NCBI RefSeq assembly: GCF_030316845.1
Contig: NZ_JASZYS010000025.1
Location: 1-48,355, forward strand
Direction: 5' to 3'
DNA length: 48,355 nucleotides
Origin: Variovorax davisae
Lineage (GTDB): Bacteria > Pseudomonadota > Gammaproteobacteria > Burkholderiales > Burkholderiaceae_C
Shown here: positions 1 to 6,956 of the stretch, piece after piece
Layout of the letters: every line of letters starts with the position of its first letter
Position numbering within the stretch: position 1 is the first letter of the stretch
Made by a program: the position numbers and the translations under genes
Notes under the pieces: generated by a model
What the model was told of the DNA's origin: nothing
Databases searched by the model: none
What the model saw: only the letters and a program-made list of their open reading frames with translations

Positions 1-121
1 CAAGGGAAAGATCGTCTGGGAGGGGGACTACAAGGCCTTCGGCAAAGCAAAAGCGACGAGCTTCGATGGCTTCACGAACAACATCCGGTTCCAGGGGCAG
101 TACTTCGATGAGGAGACGGGG
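1..121 (+). repeat. Rhs core direct repeat, copy 1
   Basis: Bases 1-121 match 2618-2738 exactly, and similarity stays high to about 207 (copy 2 to about 2824) before the two tips diverge completely. The repeat probably continues left of the window. Such long identical core segments are substrates for recombination that swaps or displaces Rhs tips. Confidence 0.95.
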
Positions 122-637
122 TTGCACTACAACCGGTATCGGTATTACGACCCGATCGCCGGGAGATATGTCTCGAAGGACCCGATTGGGCTGAAGGGAG
201 GCCTCAATACCTTCGGCTACCTAAACAACCCGACTCAGGGCGTGGATCGATTGGGGTTGGCTGGCGCGATTCCAAAGAATTTTGGAAAAGGAAAGCCAAT
301 TAATCCACTGCCAAATCCTGTTGAATCGGCGAAGGCAAGTCAGAGCATGACTCAAGATCTTGTGGATGCAGTAAAGGGGCTTTTTGGGTTTAATACAAAA
401 ATATACTTGCCCGACGACACTTTTTCATGTGTCGTCGCAGATTGCTATCCCGGCAAGACATGCACAAAAGAACCAGGGGTGGCGACAAAATACACGGGGC
501 CCAATAAGATCGACAAGCCAATTGGCGGCGAGCCTTTTGTCTGGCCACCGACTCCGTTGGATATGCCCGAAGGCTGTGTCTGCACCAAAGAGGAGATTAG
601 AAAAGACATGTCAGGACTTAAGCCGCCAGGGCTGTAA
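2..637 (+). CDS. Rhs protein, C-terminal core end plus variable toxin tip (5' end outside window)
   Basis: The reading frame is open from base 2, so this is the 3' end of a longer Rhs gene. The first ~65 codons are Rhs core (FDEETGLHYNRYRYYDP, YVSKDPIGL), which forms the shell around the toxin. The core normally closes with a second DPxG signature used for self-cleavage. Here it reads DRLG 18 residues after DPIG, so the usual proline is replaced. About 130 residues of non-conserved, AT-richer sequence follow, with six cysteines, and I do not recognise this tip. By family knowledge it would be a toxin delivered by a type VI or similar secretion route. A small anchored protein starts 3 bp downstream and is the candidate immunity protein. 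Confidence 0.85.
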   Translation, partial: KGKIVWEGDYKAFGKAKATSFDGFTNNIRFQGQYFDEETGLHYNRYRYYDPIAGRYVSKDPIGLKGGLNTFGYLNNPTQGVDRLGLAGAIPKNFGKGKPINPLPNPVESAKASQSMTQDLVDAVKGLFGFNTKIYLPDDTFSCVVADCYPGKTCTKEPGVATKYTGPNKIDKPIGGEPFVWPPTPLDMPEGCVCTKEEIRKDMSGLKPPGL

Positions 638-640
638 ACC

Positions 641-1027
641 ATGAAAAATAAAAGATTCGTAGGAACTGTCGTCGCGGCAGCCATTCTCACCGTTTGTTCA
701 TACTTGGCGGGTGTCCAGGTATCTCGATCCACCGGAAATGAGGCGTATAAAATTGCCACCAATAGAGCGATCAACATTAACAATTCATATGGCTACAAGA
801 AGTTGAAAAATGTTGCACTCCTATTGGCCTCGGGTGACTCAGAAAAGGCAATGTGCACGGTGACTCAGGAGGCCGAGCATATTTTTGATTCGCTGAAAGA
901 GTGTGCAATCGATCCGAGGTGTGGTCCAGAACTTATCCGAGCCAATTCTTTTGGTAATGAAGGGGAAATTTCTACGGGCGAATTTCCCTCTGAGTTGTTG
1001 AAGATTAAGCGTTTGTGCGGATTTTAG
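641..1027 (+). CDS. Small membrane-anchored protein, candidate immunity to the first Rhs tip
   Basis: The product is 128 aa and starts with ATG three bases after the Rhs stop, so it is almost certainly co-translated. Residues ~6-25 (FVGTVVAAAILTVCSYLAGV) form one hydrophobic helix after a basic N-terminus, either a signal anchor or an uncleaved signal peptide. The rest is predicted soluble and extracytoplasmic, with four further cysteines that could form disulfides. No family is recognised. Position, size and AT-rich base composition unlike the Rhs core are typical of immunity genes paired with polymorphic toxins. A periplasmic location would imply that the cognate toxin acts on the cell envelope. 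That role is inference. Confidence 0.7.
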   Translation: MKNKRFVGTVVAAAILTVCSYLAGVQVSRSTGNEAYKIATNRAININNSYGYKKLKNVALLLASGDSEKAMCTVTQEAEHIFDSLKECAIDPRCGPELIRANSFGNEGEISTGEFPSELLKIKRLCGF

Positions 1028-1080
1028 ACACTATTTTATTTATCTTCCTGCGTCAAAATGCTAGTCCGCAGCCACATCGG

Positions 1081-1134
1081 CGCATTGAATTGAACGACCT
1101 CCGATTGGTGATGGGGTACGCGCTATGCGCCCGC
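1081..1134 (+). pseudogene. Fragment of the same family as the unknown protein at 3905-4444
   Basis: Translation from 1081 gives RIELNDLRLVMGYAL, which aligns with RIEVHDLRLVTGHAI inside the product of 3905-4444 (bases ~4207-4251). The DNA also matches over about 35 bases with scattered differences. The similarity stops on both sides, so this is a decayed fragment of a second copy. It lies in a gene-poor stretch (1028-1534). Confidence 0.55.
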
Positions 1135-1523
1135 TTGCTCGCCCACATCGATCCCCTGGCGCGCAAGACCGAGTCCGCTACAACCAGGCGGGCATGATCG
1201 ATCAGCGCATCCAGGGCGAGGTAACAAGAAGTTCGAAGCCTGGTGCCGATGGCCCCTATTCGGGAATGGTCACAGAATGCCCGCGAGGAAAGTTGGGTGA
1301 TGCATACGGGACTGCAAAAATGAGAACTACCGATCCTCGCTAACGATGGATTCATGGCGGCGGAACTCGTCTACCTTACCCTTGCGCTGACAAGCAAGGA
1401 TGGAAACCAACAGAAGGCTGTACTCGAGCTCAAAATGTGGACATCAATGCCTTGTGCGACAAAATTTCAGAATGGCGCAAAAAGAATCCAGGTCGAGAAA
1501 TAATGTATCGGCGCGATCGATAG
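1125..1523 (+). pseudogene. Broken Rhs segment and toxin-tip remnant
   Basis: In one frame the sequence reads RVRYNQAGMIDQRI at 1170-1211, resembling an Rhs YD-type repeat. It continues to a TAA at 1341-1343, then runs open again to TAG at 1521-1523. The last part contains NVDINALCDKISEWRKKNPG and three cysteines and looks like the end of a real soluble toxin domain. A putative immunity gene starts 11 bp after its stop, repeating the tip-plus-immunity layout of the neighbouring cassettes. Reading it as an Rhs tip killed by truncation and a nonsense codon is inference. The alternative is non-coding filler. Confidence 0.45.
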
Positions 1524-1534
1524 AGTTAGTACTC

Positions 1535-1930
1535 ATGCACTCTGAAAGCAGAATTGTGCGACTGGTAATTGCCACGATTTTTTTGATCTCAGGCGGGGCA
1601 GCCGTCAGATGTCAGCTTCCTTCCCCAGACGATAGCAAGGGCGCCAGTTCTGCGAATTTGCATGGCTCAATCACTGAAGTGAATCTTCCGAGCATTTCTA
1701 TTCGAATAAAATCAAATGGCAGAAAAATTCAGGTGGAATTGCCTCCAAATCTTCCAATTTTCACAGTTTTTGGAGGGGATGGGGTGCAAGATAAATTGCT
1801 TGTCGGTCAAGAAGTTTGGATTTGGTTTGAGAATTGCAAACGAGGTCGAGCAAAAACTCCAGTTGCGGCATATTTTCAGATTTATTCAGCGGATCCAGAT
1901 GACCGATCGAGCTCAACGCAAAAGCAATGA
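1535..1930 (+). CDS. Exported or anchored small protein, orphan candidate immunity
   Basis: A 131-aa product is read from ATG 1535. An in-frame start 135 bases upstream exists, but it would precede the signal-like segment by 45 polar residues and overlap the tip remnant. Residues ~8-26 (RLVIATIFLISGGAAVRC) look like a signal peptide or anchor. The mature part (ITEVNLPSISIRIKSNGRKI, then LLVGQEVWIWFENC) is beta-rich, perhaps a small barrel. No family is recognised. It follows the remnant toxin tip by 11 bp. If it is immunity, it has outlived its intact toxin, as orphan immunity genes often do in such arrays. Base composition is AT-rich relative to the genome. Confidence 0.65.
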   Translation: MHSESRIVRLVIATIFLISGGAAVRCQLPSPDDSKGASSANLHGSITEVNLPSISIRIKSNGRKIQVELPPNLPIFTVFGGDGVQDKLLVGQEVWIWFENCKRGRAKTPVAAYFQIYSADPDDRSSSTQKQ

Positions 1931-2045
1931 CTAGCTTTGTGAAGCCCCATGTAGGGCCTGGTGCTCGACGGAGAGAGATTGGTGAGCCCCAAGCTCGACA
2001 AGCTGCACCGAGAGACCGCCGCACCCTGCTGGGTCAGCACAACGC

Positions 2046-3263
2046 GTGGCCGAGGGCTTGGTGAAGGCCCAAGCCCAGGAGTGGGGCCTGCTGCGCACCG
2101 TGCCCACGCCGACCTCCTCGCTGCTGGACAACCTGCTGCGCCGCTTCGGTGATACCCGCTACGAGCATGACGAGCGTGGCAACCTGCACCAGGCGCACAT
2201 CCCAGGCCAGCGCAGCCAGGTCTTCGAGTGGGATGGCTTTGGCCGCCTGCGGCGCTTCGAGACCCTGCACGACTCCGAGGTGCGCTACTTCTACGATCCG
2301 CTGGGCCGGCGCATCGGCAAGAAGAGCGGCGCGGTGGTGCTGCCGAACTCGTCGGCGGGCTCGGGCTGGCGCCCGGCAGAGATTGCGCGCATCAACTCCG
2401 AGCGCGGCTACGGCATGACCACCTTCGGCTGGGACGGCGATGCGCTGGCCTGGGAGCGCAGCGCAGGCAAGTTGATTCATTACCTGTACGAGCCCGGGGC
2501 GAGCTTCGTGCCGATGGTGCAGCTGCGGCGCGAGGCGCAGGGGAATCAATGGGGGCCGCAGCGCTTGGCCTGGTACCAGTGCGACCACCTGGGCACGCCC
2601 ATGGAACTCACCGATGACAAGGGAAAGATCGTCTGGGAGGGGGACTACAAGGCCTTCGGCAAAGCAAAAGCGACGAGCTTCGATGGCTTCACGAACAACA
2701 TCCGGTTCCAGGGGCAGTACTTCGATGAGGAGACGGGGCTGCATTACAACCGGTATCGGTATTACGACCCGATTGGGGGGAGGTATGTCTCGAAGGACCC
2801 AATTGGATTGGCAGGAGGCCTAGACAAGTACTTATTCGCAGATGGGAATCCAACGAAAAATATCGATCCGCGCGGACTGATGACATTCATGTGTACTCAA
2901 CCACTTCATGCACTCGGAACAGTGGGTGAATGGGTCTACGCGCCCAAGTCCAACCCGTTGCATCACAAATTCATCGCCATCATCCAGCCCAACGGCTCTG
3001 TGGTAACTGGCGGTCAGGATCGTGTAGGAAAACCGTGGAGCGAAGGGAAGCCAAGCGAGGGCGATGGGACACACGGCAATCAGCAATGCGAAAAAGTCGA
3101 AGAAGACAATCAATGTTTGGAGCAGTGCTTGTTGCCAAAAATGTTTTCGACTACTCGCCCAAAATACGCTTTGATTCCAGGCACATTCAACGGGGGCGAG
3201 AATTGCCAATCTTGGGCTGATCAAACGGTAGAAGAATGTCGCAAAGTATGCAACACACGATGA
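2046..3263 (+). CDS. N-terminally truncated Rhs cassette with cysteine/histidine-containing toxin tip
   Basis: The frame opens at GTG 2046, since a stop lies at 1983-1985. It gives 405 aa and lacks the N-terminal Rhs body, so it is an orphan or displaced C-terminal cassette. Residues ~40-275 carry YD-type repeats and the end of the core (FDEETGLHYNRYRYYDP, SKDPIGL, then DPRGL 19 residues after DPIG), so the self-cleavage signature is kept. The tip (~277-405) has paired histidines 306-307 in LHHKF and Cys387 in GENCQSWADQ. This His-then-Cys order resembles circularly permuted papain-like (NlpC/LRAT-type) toxins. That assignment is tentative. Whether the fragment is translated or is a reservoir for recombination cannot be told. 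The next gene overlaps its stop. Confidence 0.8.
   Translation: MAEGLVKAQAQEWGLLRTVPTPTSSLLDNLLRRFGDTRYEHDERGNLHQAHIPGQRSQVFEWDGFGRLRRFETLHDSEVRYFYDPLGRRIGKKSGAVVLPNSSAGSGWRPAEIARINSERGYGMTTFGWDGDALAWERSAGKLIHYLYEPGASFVPMVQLRREAQGNQWGPQRLAWYQCDHLGTPMELTDDKGKIVWEGDYKAFGKAKATSFDGFTNNIRFQGQYFDEETGLHYNRYRYYDPIGGRYVSKDPIGLAGGLDKYLFADGNPTKNIDPRGLMTFMCTQPLHALGTVGEWVYAPKSNPLHHKFIAIIQPNGSVVTGGQDRVGKPWSEGKPSEGDGTHGNQQCEKVEEDNQCLEQCLLPKMFSTTRPKYALIPGTFNGGENCQSWADQTVEECRKVCNTR
2618..2738 (+). repeat. Rhs core direct repeat, copy 2
   Basis: This segment is identical to bases 1-121. From 2739 to about 2824 the two copies differ at scattered positions, then share nothing. The break falls near the core/tip boundary, as expected for tip exchange by homologous recombination. 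Confidence 0.95.
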
Positions 3264-3751
3264 CCGCGCCAAGCCGACATCGGCGCTACGCTGTCGTGGT
3301 GACCTATGCTGCCACAGCCATTTTTGCAGTTGCCATTGATCAATTCACTGATCAATCAGGTGGCGCACTTTTTTTGGCGACGCTACTGATTGCCTTCGCA
3401 AGTGCTTTTTGCTTTTTCGTTGGCCAATTTACAAGATCGGGCAATTGGAAATGGCTTTACGTGAGTTGGCTTTTTGGCGCCATCTTGGTGTTATTGGGAT
3501 TTATTATTTTTTCAACCAGAGGAACGGACGCACCGAAGACGGGAGAGGTGATTTTCACCTACGCAATGTTGATAATTGCACCGCCCGCATCATTTGCTCT
3601 CCCATTGATCCCTTCAAGCACTATCGGCCATGAATTTTTTGATGTAATCTTCAGATCAATACTGGCGTGGGCATTTTGCATGATCGCAGGAACGATTCAG
3701 TGGCTGATGGTGCGTGCACTGGTATTGCATATTCGAAATTCCCGTTCGTGA
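3260..3751 (+). CDS. Four-helix membrane protein, candidate immunity to the Rhs tip
   Basis: The ATG at 3260 overlaps the Rhs TGA in an ATGA arrangement, suggesting translational coupling. In-frame ATGs at 3236 and 3248 are alternatives inside the Rhs gene. The product from 3260 is 163 aa with about four transmembrane segments, including YAVVVTYAATAIFAVAI, ALFLATLLIAFASAFCFFV, WLFGAILVLLGFIIF and a C-terminal pair around IIAPPASFALPLI and AWAFCMIAGTIQWLMV. No family is recognised. Multi-pass immunity proteins are common where the toxin attacks the inner membrane or must be blocked there. The gene is AT-richer than the flanking chromosome, consistent with acquisition together with its tip. Confidence 0.7.
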   Translation: MTAPSRHRRYAVVVTYAATAIFAVAIDQFTDQSGGALFLATLLIAFASAFCFFVGQFTRSGNWKWLYVSWLFGAILVLLGFIIFSTRGTDAPKTGEVIFTYAMLIIAPPASFALPLIPSSTIGHEFFDVIFRSILAWAFCMIAGTIQWLMVRALVLHIRNSRS

Positions 3752-3904
3752 TCGAGAGAATTTTAATTTCCCTATCACGCCCCGAGGCCGAGATCTTAAA
3801 AATTACACTCCATCCGACGGATAAAAAATTTCATTGATTTAGAAATTCAGTTGATTGAAAAATCTGAGAGCGAGTTATTCACCGAAATAAAAGTCGAGAT
3901 CGTC

Positions 3905-4444
3905 ATGACGAAGCCGTCAACCCCGCTAGACCGCGAAACACATGACTTGCTGATCCGAATACTGAAGCGCATGTCGAGTGAAGGCCAAACTCTCGTTCCC
4001 ATCATCCGCCATGGCACGATCGAAGAAGGCAAACAACTGATCATCAGTTCGCACCACATCAAGCCCGGTGATCCCCCTGAGATCACGGTGACGCGCATCG
4101 GCATCATCGTGGCCGACCATCAGGGCGTGGCCATCCACCGCCTCGACGGCAGCATCACGACGGCCAGTGGCGGCGCTATCGAAATGACCCAGCCTGCCGT
4201 CAGCCGCATCGAAGTGCACGATCTCCGGTTGGTGACGGGCCATGCCATCACGACCGTCCATGAGACCGTTTCTCACCACCTCCAGTTTGCGGGCGGCGGC
4301 AGCTTCACCTTCATGATGGACGGCAACGACAAGGTCCTCGAAACCGTCAGTCGGGACGTGCTCATGCACAGTGACGGTGGAGGCGTGATCCGCCTTCTCG
4401 GGACCGCGCCTGACGAAGACGACAGGGCCCCCGGCCACGACTGA
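3905..4444 (+). CDS. Conserved-looking protein of unknown family
   Basis: ATG 3905 is preferred over the in-frame TTG 3851 and gives 179 aa. I do not recognise a domain. Residues ~1-55 are predicted helical and charged. The rest is beta-rich with short repeating units (SITTASGGAIEMTQPAVSRI, then ITTVHETVSHHLQFAGGGSF) that may form a stacked-strand fold. The C-terminus is acidic. No signal peptide or membrane helix is visible. A decayed fragment of the same family lies at 1081-1134 inside the Rhs array, which ties this gene to that mobile neighbourhood. The pentapeptide-like gene follows after 73 bp on the same strand. A role with Rhs proteins, for example as adaptor or partner, is only a guess. 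Confidence 0.65.
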   Translation: MTKPSTPLDRETHDLLIRILKRMSSEGQTLVPIIRHGTIEEGKQLIISSHHIKPGDPPEITVTRIGIIVADHQGVAIHRLDGSITTASGGAIEMTQPAVSRIEVHDLRLVTGHAITTVHETVSHHLQFAGGGSFTFMMDGNDKVLETVSRDVLMHSDGGGVIRLLGTAPDEDDRAPGHD

Positions 4445-4517
4445 CGCAGAGCACTCCCCAACCGTCCCGACGCCGCGCGGCAAACACAGCCTCCGTCTTC
4501 GTCGAAAGATCGCTTCC

Positions 4518-5174
4518 ATGCCCACCCCCATCCTCCAACTCAAACCCGAATACAAACGCCTGCTCGAAGGCGGCGCCTCGGCCATGACCATTGCCAATGC
4601 AGACATGTCAGGCGCCAGCTTCACGGGCGTCTGGGAAAACCTCAGCTTCACGGGCTGCAACTTCGCCGGCGCCAAGAACATCCAACTCAGCGCGATGCGC
4701 AACTGCCGCTTCGTCGATTGCAGCTTCCTCGCGCCCGACCACGACTTCGGCAAGATGACGAACGTCAGCTTCACGCAGTGCAAGTCGGTGGGCCGCTCGA
4801 TCTTCGGCGGCACCGATGGCAGCACGGCTGTGCTGTTCGAAGGGTGCAGTTTCTCCGGCGGCGCTGCTGCGCCTCGATCCTTCGAGGGCATCGGCTGCAC
4901 GGGCGAAGTCACGTTCCGGGGATGCACCGGCCAAGGCGAAGTCCTGGTGTCGGGCACCCGGTTGACCGTGGAGAACTGCCAGTTCGGCAGCATGACCTTC
5001 GTCGTCGGACGGCCGCGCAAGCGGGGCGCGCCCCTGTCGGCGACGGTGCTGTTCGACAGTTGCCAGGGAACCGGCGTCTGGCGCATGGCCGATGGCCGCA
5101 TGCAGGACAGCGAGATCCGCAACAGCCGCTTCGAGGAAATCGTCTACGACGGCATGGAAGGCGGCAACGAGTGA
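4518..5174 (+). CDS. Pentapeptide-repeat-like right-handed beta-helix protein
   Basis: The 218-aa product shows a five-residue rhythm with a central F or L and small residues, such as ANADMSGASFTGVWENLSFT, GCNFAGAKNI, NCRFVDCSF and NSRFEEI. This is typical of pentapeptide or related beta-helical proteins. Many turns carry a cysteine in the same place (GCNF, NCRF, DCSF, QCKS, GCSF, GCTG, NCQF), which would stack along one face. No signal peptide or membrane helix is seen, so it is probably cytoplasmic unless secreted by a non-Sec route. Pentapeptide proteins are known as DNA mimics, scaffolds and secreted effectors. Nothing here decides among these. Confidence 0.65.
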   Translation: MPTPILQLKPEYKRLLEGGASAMTIANADMSGASFTGVWENLSFTGCNFAGAKNIQLSAMRNCRFVDCSFLAPDHDFGKMTNVSFTQCKSVGRSIFGGTDGSTAVLFEGCSFSGGAAAPRSFEGIGCTGEVTFRGCTGQGEVLVSGTRLTVENCQFGSMTFVVGRPRKRGAPLSATVLFDSCQGTGVWRMADGRMQDSEIRNSRFEEIVYDGMEGGNE

Positions 5175-5391
5175 GGAGCCGAGGCGCGATGCTCGGCCGC
5201 TTTGTGCGTACCACCAGATCAACACGCTGGCCCGCGCGCTGATACGGTGGTGGGATGCATCGAGGGGGCGTCCAGGCGCACCTCCTCAACAATGGGGTTG
5301 CCACCCGGCCTTCCGACTCGTCGAGCCTTGACACCCGCCCCGGTTGCCACCGACACTTTTTCGCCGACAGCTGTCGCGAGGAGATGCAACC

Positions 5392-6195
5392 ATGAGGCTC
5401 AAGCTCGTTTATGGCGACGAAGGCCCCGACGTCACCGCGCTTCAGCAGGCCCTGCTGGCTGCGGGCTTCAACCCAGGCGCCATCGATGGCGACTTCGGCA
5501 CCGGCACCTTCAACGCGCTGTCCGCCTTCCAGCAAGGCCAGGGGCTGCTGGCCGACGGCATCGCGGGGCCTCGCACGCTCCATGCCCTGGGCCTGGCCGA
5601 ATCCGCGGACCTGCCCGACGCCACCGGCGACATGAGCGTCCAGGTCGCGTCCCTGATGCTGCCCGGCGCGCCGCTCGCGAACATCAAGACCCATCTGCCG
5701 ATCATCCTGGCATCGCTGCGCGCCTTCGAGATCCCGGACCGGACCATGGTGCTCATGGCCATCGCCACCATCCGTGCCGAGACGGCCGGCTGCGCGCCGA
5801 TCAGCGAGGGCATCAGCGCCTTCAACACCTCGCCCGCCGGCCATCCCTTCGATCTCTACGACCACCGCGGCGACCTCGGCAACCAGGGGCCGCCTGACGG
5901 CGCGCTGTTCAAGGGGCGTGGCTTCGTGCAGCTCACGGGACGCGCCAACTACCGGCGCTATGGTCCGCGGCTGCCCACCCCCGCAGACCTGGTGAAGAAC
6001 CCCGACCTAGCGAACACGGCCGCCGTCGCCGCCGATTTGCTGAGCCTGTTCCTGGCCGACCGGGAGCTGCAGATCAAGGACGCGATCCTGCACGGCAACT
6101 TCCAGGCCGCGCGGCGCCTGGTCAACGGCGGGCTGCACGGCTGGGAGCAGTTCGAGACCTCCTTCAAGAAGGGTGACCTGGCCATGCCCCGCTGA
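5392..6195 (+). CDS. GH19-type lysozyme/chitinase with N-terminal peptidoglycan-binding domain
   Basis: ATG 5392 follows a GAGGAGA ribosome site at 5378-5384, which decides against the in-frame ATG at 5344. The product is 267 aa. Residues ~6-66 are a PG_binding_1 domain (GPDVTALQQALLAAGF, DGDFGTGTFNALSAFQ). Residues ~95-260 are a GH19-like catalytic domain with probable acid Glu130 in IRAETAG, second acid Glu139 in ISEG, and the signature GRGFVQLTGRANY. It would cleave beta-1,4 links in peptidoglycan (or chitin). There is no Sec signal, so delivery needs holin-like, type VI or lytic release. An exported protein follows after 14 bp, and an M15 peptidase lies nearby on the other strand. Confidence 0.85.
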   Translation: MRLKLVYGDEGPDVTALQQALLAAGFNPGAIDGDFGTGTFNALSAFQQGQGLLADGIAGPRTLHALGLAESADLPDATGDMSVQVASLMLPGAPLANIKTHLPIILASLRAFEIPDRTMVLMAIATIRAETAGCAPISEGISAFNTSPAGHPFDLYDHRGDLGNQGPPDGALFKGRGFVQLTGRANYRRYGPRLPTPADLVKNPDLANTAAVAADLLSLFLADRELQIKDAILHGNFQAARRLVNGGLHGWEQFETSFKKGDLAMPR

Positions 6196-6209
6196 GCGAA
6201 GCGCCCGCG

Positions 6210-6932
6210 ATGCGAACTTCCCACCTGGTGGCCGCCATCGCCATGGCGAGCTGTCTCTGCGCCCATGCGCAGCGGACCGAATACGCGTTTCGCTGGGACC
6301 CGGCGCAGGGCGGCCCGGCGACGGCACGGCAGGCGGCCAGGCAACTCGGCATCGAGGACGACCAGCCCAAGGAATTCGGGGTCCGCTACCTCGAGGTTCG
6401 TCGACCCGCGGGGCTGCCGGACGACAGCTACGGCGCCGTGGCGCGCGAGCGCACCGACGACGACGGGCCGGAGTCGACGTACAAGGTGCGCGCCCCCGCA
6501 TCCAAGGCGGCCCGGAAGCTGCTGTCGACCTGGGCCTGCCCGCTCGTCGGCCCGAAGCGCGAGCGCAAGCTGGAGGTGGATGTGAACTGGGTGGGCGAAG
6601 AAGGGACGGATGCGGCGCCGACGCCGCGCAAGGCCATCTCCTTCAGCTGCTCCGTCGAGGCCGCCGCCGCTGCGGCCTTCCCGCCGGCCACCGGGATGGT
6701 GCCCAAGCCCTGTGTGAACCATGTCCGGCGCTTCAAATCACGGGACGACTGGAAAGTCGAGGAGTGGTTGCTTGCGACCGGCCAGCGGATCGTCGAGCTG
6801 TCGTTCAGCGTGGACCAGGGAAGCCGCGCCCACCGCAGCGCCTTCCAGCAGCGCGTGGACCTGCTGCGCGCGGCCGGTGCGCGGCCGCTGGCGGACTCGA
6901 AGACCCTGCTCGGCAGCAGCTGCCCGGCCTGA
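6210..6932 (+). CDS. Exported protein of unknown family downstream of the GH19 enzyme
   Basis: The 240-aa product has a clear signal peptide at residues 1-20 (HLVAAIAMASCLCAHAQ, cleavage after AHA), so it is periplasmic. The mature part has three cysteines after the signal (WACPLVG, FSCSVEA, KPCVNH) plus one near the C-terminus (SSCPA), possibly forming two disulfides. I see no known domain. It starts 14 bp after the GH19 stop and is surely co-transcribed. A periplasmic protein directly downstream of a peptidoglycan hydrolase that lacks a signal peptide is the usual order for a type VI effector and its immunity protein, but that is inference from layout only. Confidence 0.7.
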   Translation: MRTSHLVAAIAMASCLCAHAQRTEYAFRWDPAQGGPATARQAARQLGIEDDQPKEFGVRYLEVRRPAGLPDDSYGAVARERTDDDGPESTYKVRAPASKAARKLLSTWACPLVGPKRERKLEVDVNWVGEEGTDAAPTPRKAISFSCSVEAAAAAAFPPATGMVPKPCVNHVRRFKSRDDWKVEEWLLATGQRIVELSFSVDQGSRAHRSAFQQRVDLLRAAGARPLADSKTLLGSSCPA

Positions 6933-6956
6933 CCGTCACGCGGAGCGGCCCCCGGC

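Noticed and set aside
5328..5333. TTGACA upstream of the GH19 gene as a -35 box
   Set aside because: No -10-like hexamer at 16-18 bp spacing.
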